From positions 25,592,148-25,656,147 of the forward strand of contig CM038222.1 in the NCBI GenBank assembly GCA_021442155.1: a stretch of DNA of 64,000 nt, given 5' to 3'. Source of the DNA: Cymbidium sinense. Its lineage: Eukaryota > Streptophyta > Magnoliopsida > Asparagales > Orchidaceae. Under the pieces are notes generated by a model. It saw only the letters and a program-made list of their open reading frames with translations, searched no databases and had not been told where the DNA came from. Below are positions 1-12,800 of the stretch, piece after piece; within the stretch, counting starts at the first letter, position 1; every line of letters starts with the position of its first letter. A program made the position numbers and the translations under genes.

Positions 1-88
1 ACCCTAAACCCTAAACCCCAAAACCTAAACCCTAAACCCTAAACCTTAAACCTTAAACACTAAACCCTAAACCCTAAACCCTAAAAAG
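1..88. repeat. CCCTAAA telomere-like block at window start
   Basis: Almost perfect CCCTAAA repeats with a few variants (CCTAAA, CTTAAA, CACTAAA). This is the plant-type telomere sequence, with the C-rich strand on the plus strand as at a left chromosome end. It may be the inner edge of a true telomere, but only about a dozen units are visible before decay. Confidence 0.85.
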
Positions 89-766
89 CTAGAAACCTAA
101 AGCTAAACTAAATAAAACCTAAAAATAAAATAAATAAAAAGACTTAAACCTAAACTAAAACCTAAGCCTAAACCTAAATATGAAAAGAAAAAAAATATAA
201 TGTAAAAACTAAACTAAAATAAAATAAATAAACACCTAAACTAAACTAAAAAATAAAAAGGCTAAATAAAATAAAAGCTAAACCTAAACTAGAGATAAAA
301 TAAACCTAAAATAAAATAAAATAAAACTAAATAAAAGCTAAACCTAAAAAAGTAATCCTAAATAAAAATAAAACCTAAACTCAAACTAAAAAAACTAAAC
401 CTAAAATAAAAATAAAATAACCTAAACCTAAACTAAAATAAACTAAACTAAAATAAATAAAACCTAAACCTAAAATAAACTAAACCTAGACTTAAACCTA
501 AACCTAAATTAAATAAAATAAAATAAACTAAAAAATGAACTTAAACTTAAACTAAAAAATAATACCTAAAAAAAACATATCATAAAAACCTAAAAAAATA
601 TAATAAAAATTTAAACCAAAACCTAAATATAAAAAATAACACCTAAACCAAAACCTAAACCTAAAAATTAAACTAAAATATATAAAACCAAAATAAATAA
701 ACTGAATTAAATATAAATATAAATAAACTTAAGTAAAAATAAAAAAATAAACTAAATAAACCTAAA

Positions 767-1078
767 CCTACCAATTTATTTAATTTAAGGAAAAACAAAA
801 AAAACCTTAACCCTAAACCCTAAACCCTAAACTCTAAACATTAAACCTTAAAACCCTAAAGCCTAAACCCTAAACACTAAACCTTAAAATCCTAAACCCT
901 AAACCCTAAGCCCTAAACCTTAAACTAGCCTTAAACCCTAAGCTAACCCTAAACACGAAACCCTAAACCCAAAACCTTAAATCCTAATCCCAAAAACACT
1001 AAACCGTAAATTCTAAATACTAAACCTTAAACCTTAAACCCTAAACACTAACCCTACACCCTAAACCCTAAAAACCTA
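767..1078. repeat. Junction box followed by CCCTAAA-rich block
   Basis: A box CCTACCAATTTATTTAATTT at 767 is followed by an A-rich run and then by degenerate CCCTAAA units to about 1078. The same order recurs at every box in the arrays. Confidence 0.7.
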
Positions 1079-1937
1079 AAAACTCAAATCAAAACTAAAT
1101 AAAACCTAAAAATAAAATAAATAGTTAAACCTAAAGCCTAAATTAAGAACCAAAACTTAAACCTAAAAATAAAATAAAATAAAAAAATAAAAATAAACTA
1201 AAATAAAAGAATGTAAAACTTAAGCTAAAATAAAAAAATAAAAATAAACCTATGAATAAAAAGACTTAATAAAATAAAAATAAAACATAAAATAAAAATA
1301 AAATAAACCTAAAAGAAAATAAATAAAAACTAAACAAAAACCTAAACCTAAAAAATAAGTCTAAAAATAAAACTTAAAAATAAACCAAAAATAAAACCTA
1401 AACCCTATGCCAAAAAAAACTAAACCTAAAATAAAAGAAAATAAACAAAATAAAAACCTAAAACCTAAACCTAAAAAAATAAAATAAAAATCTAAACATA
1501 AACCTAAAAAATAAACTAAAATAAAAAACTGAAACTAAAATAAATAAACCTAAAATACATATAGTGAACTTAATAAAAATAAAAAATAAACCCAACTAAA
1601 CATAATGAATAAAATAAATTAAAATAAATAAAAGATAAACTAAATAAACCTAAACCTATTAGTTTACATAAATTTAAAAAAAAAACCATAAAGCCTAAAT
1701 CCTAAACACTAAACCTAAACCCTAAACCCTAAAAAACCCTAAACCTTAAACCCTAAAAAACCTTAAACCCTAAACCCTAATAAACACTAAACCCTAAACT
1801 AACCCTAAACCCTAAACCCTAAACCCTAACCCAAAACTATAAACCCTAAACCCCAAACCATAAACCTAAACTTAAAGTAACTAAATAAAATAAAAAATAA
1901 ACCTAAAGCCTAAAATGTAACAAACATAAATCCTAAG

Positions 1938-2393
1938 AATGGGAAGAACCTTGATCGTAGGAACATCACTATCAACTAGGCTTAGTCTAGATCAAGTGGT
2001 GGAGGTGAAGGTGGAGGTGCTGGTTATCACATTGGTGGTGGGGATCCAAGGTGTTGATGGAGGAGGTGGTGTGGTGGAAGCAGGAGGCGGAAGAGCGATG
2101 GAGGTTACAGCCAGTGGTGGGAGGGAGATCGGCGATATGATGGGTGGATCTCGCTACTGAGAGGTTTGGGTGGTTTGGGGAACTGGGAGAAATTAAAGAA
2201 CAATGATCCGACTACTTATGGAACTATGTCTTTACAATAGAGATAGTTCTAGTTGTTTATGGTTTTTTATTTTCACTATGCATGCTCATTTTGATCTATG
2301 TCAGCAGATCTTAAAAACTTGTGTGTTACTTGGTTGATGAAATCAAAAAGAAGAAATATGGAATCTGAATTTATTCTCTGTTAAGAAAAAAAA
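1938..2393 (+). pseudogene. GRP7-like retrocopy A (5'-truncated glycine-rich RNA-binding protein)
   Basis: The sequence corresponds to the end of the RRM (NG-NLDGRNITVNQA-like, around 1939-1985), the glycine-rich C-terminal domain, the 3'UTR and a poly(A) run (about 2385-2393). Glycine codons (GGT/GGA) run through several frames, which shows small indels. A 73-residue open frame starting at 1939 is therefore not the ancestral frame throughout. The C-terminal GGSRY is followed by a premature TGA where other copies read on into SRGRGG. The 3'UTR shared with the other copies includes GCATGCTCATTTT and a TTACTTGGTTGATGAAATCA-like segment. Parent proteins of this class bind RNA in nucleus and cytoplasm. 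This copy lacks almost the whole RRM and is a dead fragment. The family call is firm, the exact paralogue is not. Confidence 0.8.
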
Positions 2394-2397
2394 CCAA

Positions 2398-2580
2398 AAA
2401 CCCTAAACATTAAACTAAACATAAACCCTAAACCCTAAATTCTAAAAACCCTAAACTCTAAACCCTAAGCCATAAATCCTAAAATATAAACCCTAAACCC
2501 TAAACCCTAAACCCTAAACCCTAAACCCTAAACCCCAAACCCTAAACCCTAAACTCTAAACCCTAAACTAAACATAAACC
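2398..2580. repeat. CCCTAAA block downstream of GRP copy A
   Basis: Starts right after the poly(A) of the GRP copy and contains a run of near-perfect CCCTAAA repeats around 2490-2560, among the cleanest in array A. Confidence 0.85.
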
Positions 2581-4942
2581 TTAAACTTAAGAAGCTAAAA
2601 ACCTAAACCTAAACTAAATAAAACCTAAAAATAAAATAAATAAATAAACCTTAACCAAAATAAAATAAAAACATAAACTAAAACCTAAACCTAAACCTAA
2701 ACCTAAAAAAATAATAAAAAATAAAAAAAATAAAAACTAAAGTAAAATAAAATAAATAAAAACTTAAACTAAACTAAAAAACCTAAATAAAATAAAAAAT
2801 AAACCTAAAATAAAATAAAATAAAAACTAAATAAAAATAGAAACCTAAAAAATGAACCTAAAAATAAAAAAAGTAAAATCTAAACCTAAAATAAAAATAA
2901 AATAAATCTAAACCTAAATTAAAATAAACTAAACTAAAAATATAAAATCTAAACCTAAATCAAGATAAAATAAAAAAAACCTAAACTTAAACTTAAAAAT
3001 AAAACTAAAATAAAAACATAAAGCTTAAACCTTAAAAATTAAATAAAAACCAAAACTTAAACCTAAAAATAAAAAAATAAAACCTAAACCTAATAAATGT
3101 AATAAAAATAAAATTAAACTAAAAAAACAAACCTAACCCTAAACCAAAACCTAAAAAATAATAAAAATAAAAAATCCTAAACTAAAATAAATAAACCTAA
3201 AATAAATAAACTAAACTAAATAAAAATAAAAACAAACTTAAATAAAAATAAAAGTAAAATAAACTAAAATAAATAAACTAAATAAACAAAATAAACATAA
3301 ACCTACTACTTTACTTAATTAAATTTTTTAAAAAAATTAAAAAAAAATTAAATAAAAAACCCTAACTCTGAACTGTAAACCTTAAGACTAACTTAAAACC
3401 CTAAACCCTAAACCCTAAAATTTAATCCCTAAACCCTAAACCCTAAGACCTTAAACCGTAAACCCTAAACTCTAAACCTATAACCCTAAACCCTGAAACC
3501 TAAACCCTGAACCCTAAACCTTACACCCTAAACCCTACACCATAAACCCTTAACCCTAAACCCTAAACCATAAACCTTAAAAACATAAAAACCTAAACTT
3601 ATACTAAATAAAACTTTAAAATAAAATAAATAAATAAAACCTAATCCTAAATAAAATAACAAAAATAAAATAAAATAAAAAACTAAACTAAAACCAAAAC
3701 TAAAGCCTAAAAATAAAATAAAATAATAAAAATAAAAATTAAACTAAAATAAAATAAATAAAAACTTAAACTAAACTAGATAAAATAAAATAAACTTAAA
3801 TATAATAAAAAATAAACATAAAATATAAATAAAATAAACCTAAAATAAAATAAAACAAAAACTAAATAAAAACAACAACCTAAAATATAAACCTAAAAAA
3901 AAAAAATTAACCCCTAAACTAAAAAAAATAACCTAAACCAAAACTAAAATAAACTACGCTATAATAAATAAAACCTAAACCTAAACCTAAAATAAACTAA
4001 ACCTCAACCCTAACCTAAATAGAATAAAATAAATTAAAAATAAATCTAAACCTAAAATAAAAAAAAATAAAACCTAAAAATAAACCTAAAATAAAAACCT
4101 AAAATCTAAACCAAAAAAGATAAAATAAAAACCTAAACCTAAACCTAAATAAAACCTAAACCCTAAACCTAATAATAAAAGTAAAACCTAAACTTAAAAA
4201 ATAAAATAAAAATAAAATTAAACTAAAAAATAAGCATAAACCTAAACCTAAACATAAAAAAAAAATTAAATAAAAAACCTAAATAAAAATAAATAAACTA
4301 AACTAAATAAAAATAAAAATATAATGTAAACTAAATAAAATTAAACCTACCAGTTTACCTAAGTAAAAAAACCCTAAATCCTAAAACCTAATCACTAAAC
4401 ACTAGATTCTAAACCCTAAACCCTAAATCCTAAAACCTTAAACTAACCTTAAACCCTAAACGCTAAATCTATAATCTTAAACCTACAACCCTAAACACCT
4501 AACTAAAAACTAAAATTAATAAAAAAAACTAAACTAAACCCCCTCCCCCGCTTTGCTAAACCCCCAAACTAAAACTAAAAAACTAAAATATAAAAATAAT
4601 AAAACTAAAACTAAAATAAAACTAAAACTAAACTAAAAGCCTAATAAAAGACTAATAAATACCTAATCCTTAAAAAAACCTAAACCCAAAAGAAAACAAA
4701 AAAAACCCAAACCAATAATAACCCCCCTAAAAAAAACAAAAAATAATAATAACTAAACTAATTAATAAACTATTAAAACTAATAAAAACAAAAAAATAAA
4801 ATAATAAATAATAAATAAAAAATAATAAACATAAAACCTAACTAATAAAACAAAAAAAAAACTAAAACAAAATAATAAAACCCCTAAATAAAACTAAAAC
4901 TAATAAAACCTACCACCCCAAAAAAAAAAAAAAAACTAAACC

Positions 4943-4953
4943 TAATAATAATG

Positions 4954-5020
<67 letters not shown>
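4943..5020. repeat. (TAA)n microsatellite
   Basis: About 78 bases of uninterrupted TAA/AAT trinucleotide repeat with one early ATG variant, inside an A+T-rich stretch that has lost most telomere character. Confidence 0.95.
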
Positions 5021-5021
<1 letters not shown>

Positions 5022-5385
5022 TAAAATAACTAAACTAAATAAAAGTAAATCTAATAAATAATAAATAACTTAAAATCCTAAACCCTAAAAACAAAAATTA
5101 GTAAAAAAACCTAAATCCTAAACCTAAAAAACTAACTAAGCTAAATCAATAATTAAAAAAACCTAAAACTAATAAACCCTATAATAAACTAAAAACTAAA
5201 ATAAAAACCTAAACCCATCCCACAGCCCCTTCCCATTTCAAGCTCTAGCGATTCTTTAATCTGTTTCCTTTTCGTTCTCCTGCTCAGTGTTTCTATGCTG
5301 GTTTTCTAGAAATTTCTTCTAGTTTGGCTTTGGATCTTCTGCCTTAGGCTGATCCTTGTTCAATTCTTAAGTGGCACCATTTTCC

Positions 5386-6897
5386 ATGGCATCATGTTCT
5401 GTGAATACTTAGGGAAAACTAAATGCTCTAGCTGCTCTGGCTCGGGTTTCCAATTCTTTGGAAATAGCTAAACCTTTTGCCTCTAAATCCTTCAAAGATG
5501 CCTTATCTGGTAAGGATTCTTCAACTTCTTGATCTTTCTTTAAACCGGTTCATAATGACCTTCAAAGGTGTTTTATATGTGCTCTACTTGGATACAAAAA
5601 AACTAGTCGAGCCTTATGTGTATACTTTGATTGGAAAATTTTCTTTTGCATCTATGGAGAAATTTGATTTTCTATCATGATTTGAATATTTTGGTGTTTT
5701 TTTTGATTGGTTTACTAGATGGTAGACATGTAAATTAAATTGTCTAATGACCTTGATTATAGTCGTATCTTTGCTCGCAATCTTATTATGCTAAAAACTT
5801 TCAAATGCATATTCTTAAATGGACTCCATTTTTTGACTTTAAAATGGAATCTCCTATAGCACTAGTTTGGTTATCTTTACCTAATCTTTAGGTTCACTTT
5901 GTTAATTATCAATTCTTGCATGTTGTGAGTTCTATTTTGGTAGACCCTTGCAAATTGATCAAGCAACCACGCCACCTAGGCCATCGATTGCTGGATCCTT
6001 GTTGAAATTGATGTAACAAAGAAATTCCTAAGGAGGTGTGGATTGGATCGAGAAATATAGATATTTGTAGCAGGTTGAATTTGAAAACTTTTTTGCTTTC
6101 TACAATCATTGCGAAACTAATGGGAATGATGTATTGAAATGTTTTGTTCCTCATCAACATCTTCGGATGAAAGTGGTTAAAGATCTTAAGGTTGGTGGAA
6201 AAATTGGAGATTTAAAAGTGATAAAAGAAATTCGCTTTAAATGAAAAGATGATGTGAATGAAATTGTTGATGTTTCTAATGATGTTCCTAATGTTTCTAA
6301 TGTTGTTCCCAATGTAAGTGGTAGTGATAAGCTTGTTAAAAATGCTTATGTAACTATTTTGGAGAGTAATCAGGTTTCGAATGCTATTATTTCTGATATT
6401 CCTGAAAATTTGCAAGTGGATGATTTTTCCTATTTTAGTTTCTAATTCTAAGGAGATTTGTGATGAAGTTGCTAAAAATTTTATAGAAAATGTTTCTCTT
6501 ATTTTGCCAAAAAAAATTTTAAAAGAAAATCTTGTTTTATCTTCTTTGAATTTGGGCAAGAATGATGGTATGGAGCTTATTGATAATGCGCCAAGTTTTG
6601 TTGGTTAATAAATCTATTTCTACCTTTCTTTAACTATTATTCGATGGTATTTTGCTTAGTGATAATTCTCATTTAATGGAGAATGAGGATTTATCTTATT
6701 GTCAAATGGGATCTTCTCCTAAATCTATTGTTAATAATGATGACAAAAAATTTTCTGATGATCAATCCATGGAAAATGAGACCGATTTTCAAACTATTTT
6801 GGTGGAAAGGAAAAAATACTTTAAAAATTATCCTCCTAAAGTTTCTAGATCCACTCGATCTTCCTCATCTTCTTTGCCTAATAAAATTAATGTTTAA
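5386..6897 (+). pseudogene. LINE-1 ORF1 (gag-like, DUF4283 domain), broken
   Basis: ORF1 of plant L1 elements makes an RNA-binding protein that coats the element RNA. A likely start is the CCATGGC at 5384-5390. The reading goes MASCSVNT, stop, then LNALAALARVSNSLEIAKP and SFKDALSGKDSSTS, a normal N-terminus for this family. A DUF4283-like region follows, with LDYSRIFARNLIML near 5750 and VEIDVTKKF near 6006, in shifting frames. The downstream part is acidic and low complexity (6254-6895) and ends with a basic, serine-rich tail, YPPKVSRSTRSSSSS. The stop TAA at 6895-6897 overlaps the ORF2 start. At least three frameshifts and several stops make it non-functional. Confidence 0.8.
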
Positions 6898-9826
6898 CTT
6901 TCTTATTTGGAATGTGAGGGGCATTTTTCGTAGAAATAGAATTAGGAATCTTTGTAGAATTTATAATGTTGGTTTCTTGGTTATTCTTGAACCTCTTTTT
7001 TTTCTAAAATAATGCATGCCGATGATTGGTTTTAGCAATTTTATTTCAATAGCAATAATAACATTTGGTTATTTTGGAATATCTCTTTTCTACTAATGTT
7101 ATTAATGATTTTCATCAAGTTATTAATGTGGATATTTCATTTGGTTATTATCATGCTTTTGACTCTTTTGTTTATGATGCTTGTAACAAGTTAGGAGGAG
7201 AATTCCTTGGGATCAATTATCAAATTTTGCTTCAATTGTTAATAATTCGGATTGTTAGTGGGGATTTCAATATGGTCCTTTTTGAATGAAAGGAAAGGGG
7301 TTCTTTAATTTACATTAAATAGAAGATTTTGCAAATATGATTTTGGATTGTAATCTTTATGATGTTGGTTTCATTGGTTCTCAATTTACTTGGAATAATC
7401 ATAGATTGTGGCAACGGTTTGATCGTGCATTATTTAATAATTATTTGTTAAATTGTTAGCCTTTAACTTTGATGGAGCATCTTAGTAGAACTCTCTCAGA
7501 TCATGCTCCTTTTTTGGTTTCTATTAAGGATGTTGTTCATAACATTAATGCCATTAAAAAATTTTTGTTTTCAAAATATGTGGTTACAAGATAAAAGTTT
7601 TCTTGATGTTATTGCTTATAATTAGTGTGCTCCTCTTTCTCCTGATGATTCTGCATTTGGTATGATGAGATTTTGGCTTAAGCTTAAAAGGCTTAAGCAT
7701 AATATCACTTGGTGGAATAGAAACTATTAAAATCTTTTTTGATAATATCAAGAATATGGAACAAAAGGTGAAAGATTTGGAAGAACTTGTTATTACCGAT
7801 TCTTTATGTTCTAATCTTGTGAAGCTAAAGATAATCTCATTAAGTGATTTGGAGGAGACAAAAAAGCTACCTCTAAGCATCTTTGAGGGAGAGAAACACT
7901 AAATATTTTCATGCTTTGGTAATGAAAAGGAGAGTTCTTGGTTACATTCATAAAATCAAGAACTTTGATGGTTCTTGGCTTACCAAAAAAAAGAGGATAT
8001 ATTTTCTTCACTTAATTATTTTAAAGATCTTTTAAATAAAAATTGTCAACTTGAGCATTTATCCAATCCCTTTATCATCCCTTCTATTATGTCTACTAAG
8101 GATAATGAGTGCTTGGTTGCTCCTCCTTCTGATCAAGAAATTTATAATATTTTTAATGGTATGAATGTTGATTCATTGCAAGGGGATGGTTACACTACTT
8201 TATTCTTTCTTTCAAAAGCTTGGTTTATTATTAAAATTGATCTTCCTGATGCTGTTAAGGATATTTTTCAAGGGAATTCAATTCATAAATATTTTACTAG
8301 CACTTATATTATTCTTATTCGAAAGAAAGATAATCCTGACTTTTGGAATGACTTTAGACCTATTAGTCTTTATATTTTTTTCAATAAATTGATTTCTAAA
8401 ATTTTGATTAATAAGCTTAGTAAGTTTCTTCCTATGATTATCTCTCCTAATCAAACTAGCTTTGTGAAAGGTAGAACTACTTTGGATAATATCTTGCTTG
8501 CTCAAGAGTTGATTTATGATTTGAATGTTAAAACTATAGGTGGAAACTTACTTTTTTAAGCTTGGCATCATCGAAGCTTAGGATAACATTTCTTAGGATT
8601 TTCTTAATATCATTATTACATTATTTGGTTTTTCTAATCATTTTCTTTCGTTGGTTAACAATATAATTAGAAATGTTTAGTTTCATTAGTTATAAATGGT
8701 GAAAACTTAGGTTTATTTAATTCCTCTACAGGTATAAGACAAGGTGACCCTCTTTCTCTATCGCTTTTTATTATTGCGGTTGAATATTTGTGCTTTAATC
8801 TTTTTTTAGAAGAATTCGTATGTATTTCAGAATCTTGGTGGTTTCATCTCTCTTAAGCTTTGCTAATGATTTCATAATTTTTTGTAATTGTTCATTACAT
8901 TATGTTAAAAGCTTAAGGATTTTTAAATAAATTTGAAAATGAAAGTGGCCTTTGATTACTCATAAAAGTTGTTTAATCACTTCTACTTCTATTTCTATTT
9001 ATAGAATTAATAAAATAAAGGACATCACTAGTTTTTTCTCATCAAAATCTTCCTATTAAATATTTAGGCTCCCTTTATATGGGCCATAAGAGATCCCATC
9101 TCTTTGATGAGGTAATTCATAATATTCAAAATAAAATTTCTACCATTGAATTTCATTTTTTATCTTTTGGTGGTAGATTAATTGTTATTTAAAGTATTAT
9201 TTATTCTCTTCCTTTTTTTCTTATTGCTTAATATTATTCCTACTTCCCACATTCTTATCAAGATTGAAAGACTTTTCAATAAGTTTTTTTTGGGATCTAG
9301 GAATTCGCCAAAAGGCTTCATTGGACTTCTTGGTCTAATATGTGTGTACTATTTATGAAGGTGGTATTGGGTGCGATCTTTAAGGATTCCCCAATGTTTT
9401 TCATATAAACTTTGGTGGAATTTTGGAAAAATGAAAGTCTTTGGGCTAAATTCATGAAATTTAAATATTGCAAAGGTAAGCATCCTTTAATTTGCAATTA
9501 TAAACATGGTGACTCTATTGTTTGAAATGGCTCATGATATTAAATGGAAAGGAATTCATTTTTTTGGGGTATTAATAATGGATCTTCTTTTTAGGTGAGA
9601 TAATGGATGGGGATTTTTCCATTAATTCTCGCTTAATACTCACTCTACTTCTTCTTTGAAAGTTAGTCATTTTATTTATAATGGTGAATGGAATTTTTCT
9701 CTTTTAAATGATTTGATTCTTGATTTCATTAGTAATAACATCATTAATTTTTCTATTGAAGGTAATTTTTTTGGATCAAATTATTTTCAAAATTTCTAGT
9801 AATGGAGAATTTTCTTTTAAAGATAC
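6890..9826 (+). pseudogene. LINE-1 ORF2, 5' part: AP endonuclease and reverse transcriptase
   Basis: ORF2 performs target-primed reverse transcription. It starts at ATG 6890 (MFNFLIWNVRGI, the usual opening of the EEP endonuclease). GDFN (near 7261) and SDHAP (near 7497) are endonuclease signatures. The RT follows: FHALV near 7910, DFRPISL near 8350, a NQTSFVKGRTTLDNILLAQE block near 8449-8508, GIRQGDPLSLSLF near 8732, and then FANDFIIF near 8862 where FADD would be expected, so one catalytic aspartate is lost. LPIKYLG-like and LSFGGRLIVI segments follow. The longest open piece is 194 residues (7975-8559). The frame is broken repeatedly. It is interrupted at SFKD (9822-9826) by the LTR element and resumes at 26858. 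Confidence 0.85.
9822..9826 (+). repeat. Target site duplication GATAC, left copy
   Basis: GATAC lies immediately left of the 5' LTR and is repeated at 26853-26857 immediately right of the 3' LTR. Five bases is the usual Ty3/gypsy duplication length. It pins both element ends to the base. Confidence 0.9.
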
Positions 9827-12800
9827 TATTGACCTCATTTTTGGAAGAGGTCATTTTAGCAATGAGAAGATCTCAAGTTCAAATAGAGATTTCCTAATTC
9901 AATATCCAAGTCACTATGCTTAGTAACTTAGAAATGCATTTTGAGCTAAATAATCTACTTGGTTTGATGCAAAACTAAGTTAAATATCCAGCATAAATTA
10001 AATCAAGTAAATCAATGAAAATAAAATGGAAGTTCAAAGTCAAACCTAAAGTCAACTCTAGTCAACCTAAGATTGACTTAAGTGGACCCACTTGGTCAAG
10101 AAGTCAACCCACTAAAATTTGACCAAATTAAGTCATAAAAAACATTTCAAGTGATTAAATAAACATGTTTGATCACAATGACAAAGAAATTTGAGTCCAT
10201 TGAGGCCTAGATTAGGTAAGTTAAATTCCTGAAATCAAAATAACCTAAATAGGCTACATTGACCTCAAACCCAAGGAAAATTCAAATCACTTTGAACCAG
10301 TGCATATGGGATGGAGACTAATCCTCTTAAACCTTCCTAATAAGAGAATTAAGTGTAAATTATCCTCCCTAACAAAGCCACTTAAGGAACTAAATGACAA
10401 AACCCAAAATGAATTAAAATTCACAAGGAAGGTAAAATCCATTTTCCCTATCTCCCCCCACTCTTCAGAGACACTTGTAAGGTAGAGAGGGGAATCTAGC
10501 AAGCTTCCAAGCTCTCTTCATGTCTCCTAGCTAACCATGGATTAGCCAAAAAAGTGCTTTAAAGCTCTCGACCACATAGCAAAAATACAGATACACTCTT
10601 CCCTGAGGAGAATTGAAGTTCCCTTCACCTTCATACATCCAAATTGAAGCCAAATGAATGCTCTTCCCCCACTCAAGTGTTCTTAACCATTGCAAACCAC
10701 TAAAGCCAAAATTTCTTAAGCTAAGGGTTGGTCTAGGGAACAATCTATAAGAAATTAACCCAATTCCTTTGGAAAGCAAGTTTGATTCGAGGTTCTAAAG
10801 CTCTAAGATCAATTCTAAAGCGAATTGTCCAACAAATTGAGGTATGCCATTAATGAGCTTGAGTTTTTCTTGAAATAATTTGGTTGTGATCATTTCTAAA
10901 CAAAGCATGATCTTTAATAAGATTAAATCATATATGATCATAGGATATCCTTCAATGATTGTGTAGTAATTGAAATCACTTGATTTCATGCTAGATCTCA
11001 CACAAAAAAAACACATGAATGCTCTCAATTCATGAAATGAAGGAGATGAGCCTCGCCATCCAATCTATGTATTTGGATTGGACGATCTAGATTTAGGCTG
11101 GTCGGATGATTTTTTCCCTTTAAGGAACTGTGGAATCGATCTAGACCGCATAATAGCTGATGATGTGGCACCACGTGGGCTCTAATGGACCAACCCGTGC
11201 ATGCCACAAGAGGGACGTACATGTGCGCAAAGATGAGGATCCCGTATCTTCACTTAAAACCGTTAAATACCATTATTTAATGAAAAATCTTAAAAAATTA
11301 ATAAACTTATAAAATTTATAGAAAAAATAAATATAAATCAAAAAAATACAATGAAAGCTCTATGGATTCATCTTGATGAGAGGAATCCATAGGAAATAAA
11401 ATCCAATTTTTATTGGGTATTTTCCTTAATTGTTAATTAAAAACATTAAACAAATTACTCTCTAAATAATAATCCAATTAATTTGAAACTTTGGGAATTG
11501 AAATTAAGCATAAACACACCTTAGATGAATTTTGGGGATTTAATTCTCTAAATTCTGAGGAAATTGAAAATTCATATGCTTAACCTTTAAATTAATCAAA
11601 TTAATTAATCATTAATGAAACAATTAGGGAATTTTAATCTAACAACCTTAAATCACCCTAATGAACTTCAGTGAACATTAAAACATCACTTAAACTCAAT
11701 TAAACCTAAAAATCCTTAAATTGACCTAATTAGGTAATTAAATGAATTAAATAATTCAATTAAATAACCTGAATTTAATTAAATCATAGTAAATCAACCA
11801 ACCAAAAAATTATGAATAAACCCTCATTGAAAGATATTTTAGTGAGGAATTTATAAAAAAATAAAACCCTTAATGAATCTCATTCAATTAGGCCTAATTT
11901 AGGTTTTAATAAAATCATTAAAAACCTAATTACTCCTTAATTACAAATCTAATCAAGATGAAAATTTGAACATTTGAAATTGGTATGTAACCCCACTTAC
12001 GAGAAAATTTTCACTCCCAATTGACCTATGGATTAGAGGTTGTTAATTTTCTAAATCCTTAGGTCTATGTTAATCAAATATTAGGATAAACAAATTAATT
12101 AATCTATTAAATTAAGTGGTAATTCAAACCAATTTCAATCAAACATCAAAACTATTAAGGAACTTTTCTAAATATCCTAAGTCAATTGAAGTGATCAAAC
12201 TCAATCTTAAGTTAATGAAGTAAAACCTTAGTTAACAAAATTATTAATTAACTTAAACCTTAAACTTAGAATCAATGAAATTTAATGAAAACACTCATCT
12301 CTAATGAATTTAAGAATGAATCTAAAACTTAGGTCAATTAAATCAGATCAAAAAATTAACTTGAGTACTTTAGGTTAAGCCTAATCCATGAACAAACTTA
12401 AGGTACTAATTCATATTAATGAACTTAAACTTTAAGCTTACAAATCCATAATTTAATAAACTTAAATTAAATTGAATGAAATCAAACTTTAATCTAAACT
12501 CTTTAAATTAACATGAACCAAATCAAATGAAACCCATATAGCTTAATTCAAAATGAAACAAACTAAACAAATTAAATCAAACAAATCAATTCATCTAGAA
12601 TTCAAAAGGAAAAGAAAAATAAAACCAATCCATACATAAACAACATCAAAAGGATTAACTAAGAAACTTAGGGATCTTAGTTAAACTTTTGAAAACTTCA
12701 TTAAGAATTAGGATGTTGAATGGAAAGAACTCCATCAAAATGGAATCATTCCATTCTTCATTCTTGATAACCTATACAACTTTAACAAAATAAAATGGAA

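Larger units (their letters stand above)
1..5215. repeat. Array A: composite telomere-like satellite
   Basis: Alternating blocks of CCCTAAA (plant telomere repeat, C-rich strand) and of A+T-rich sequence built from CCTAAA, CTAAA, ATAAA and TAAA units. CCCTAAA-rich blocks lie near 1-88, 808-1078, 1690-1880, 2398-2580, 3357-3590 and 4375-4500. The A+T-rich stretches between them (89-766, 1079-1654, 2581-3301, 3591-4345, 4501-5215) hold no gene. Each A+T-rich stretch up to 4.35 kb ends in a conserved box (767, 1655, 3302, 4346). One GRP retrocopy is embedded at 1938-2393. The orientation fits a left chromosome end, but the repeats are too degenerate to be a functional telomere. The array ends where LINE-1 begins. 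Confidence 0.9.

Noticed and set aside
1939..2160. 73-codon Val/Gly-rich frame
   Set aside because: Starts in a GRP retrocopy but runs out of the glycine frame; the feature is annotated as a pseudogene instead.
1..5215. Regularly spaced repeats considered as a CRISPR-like array
   Set aside because: The repeats are telomere-like, variable in length and without unique spacers, in a plant genome.
10287..11222. Cluster of 61-82-codon frames inside the 5' LTR
   Set aside because: They are on both strands, overlapping, and without domain similarity. The corresponding 3' LTR does not preserve them as a set.
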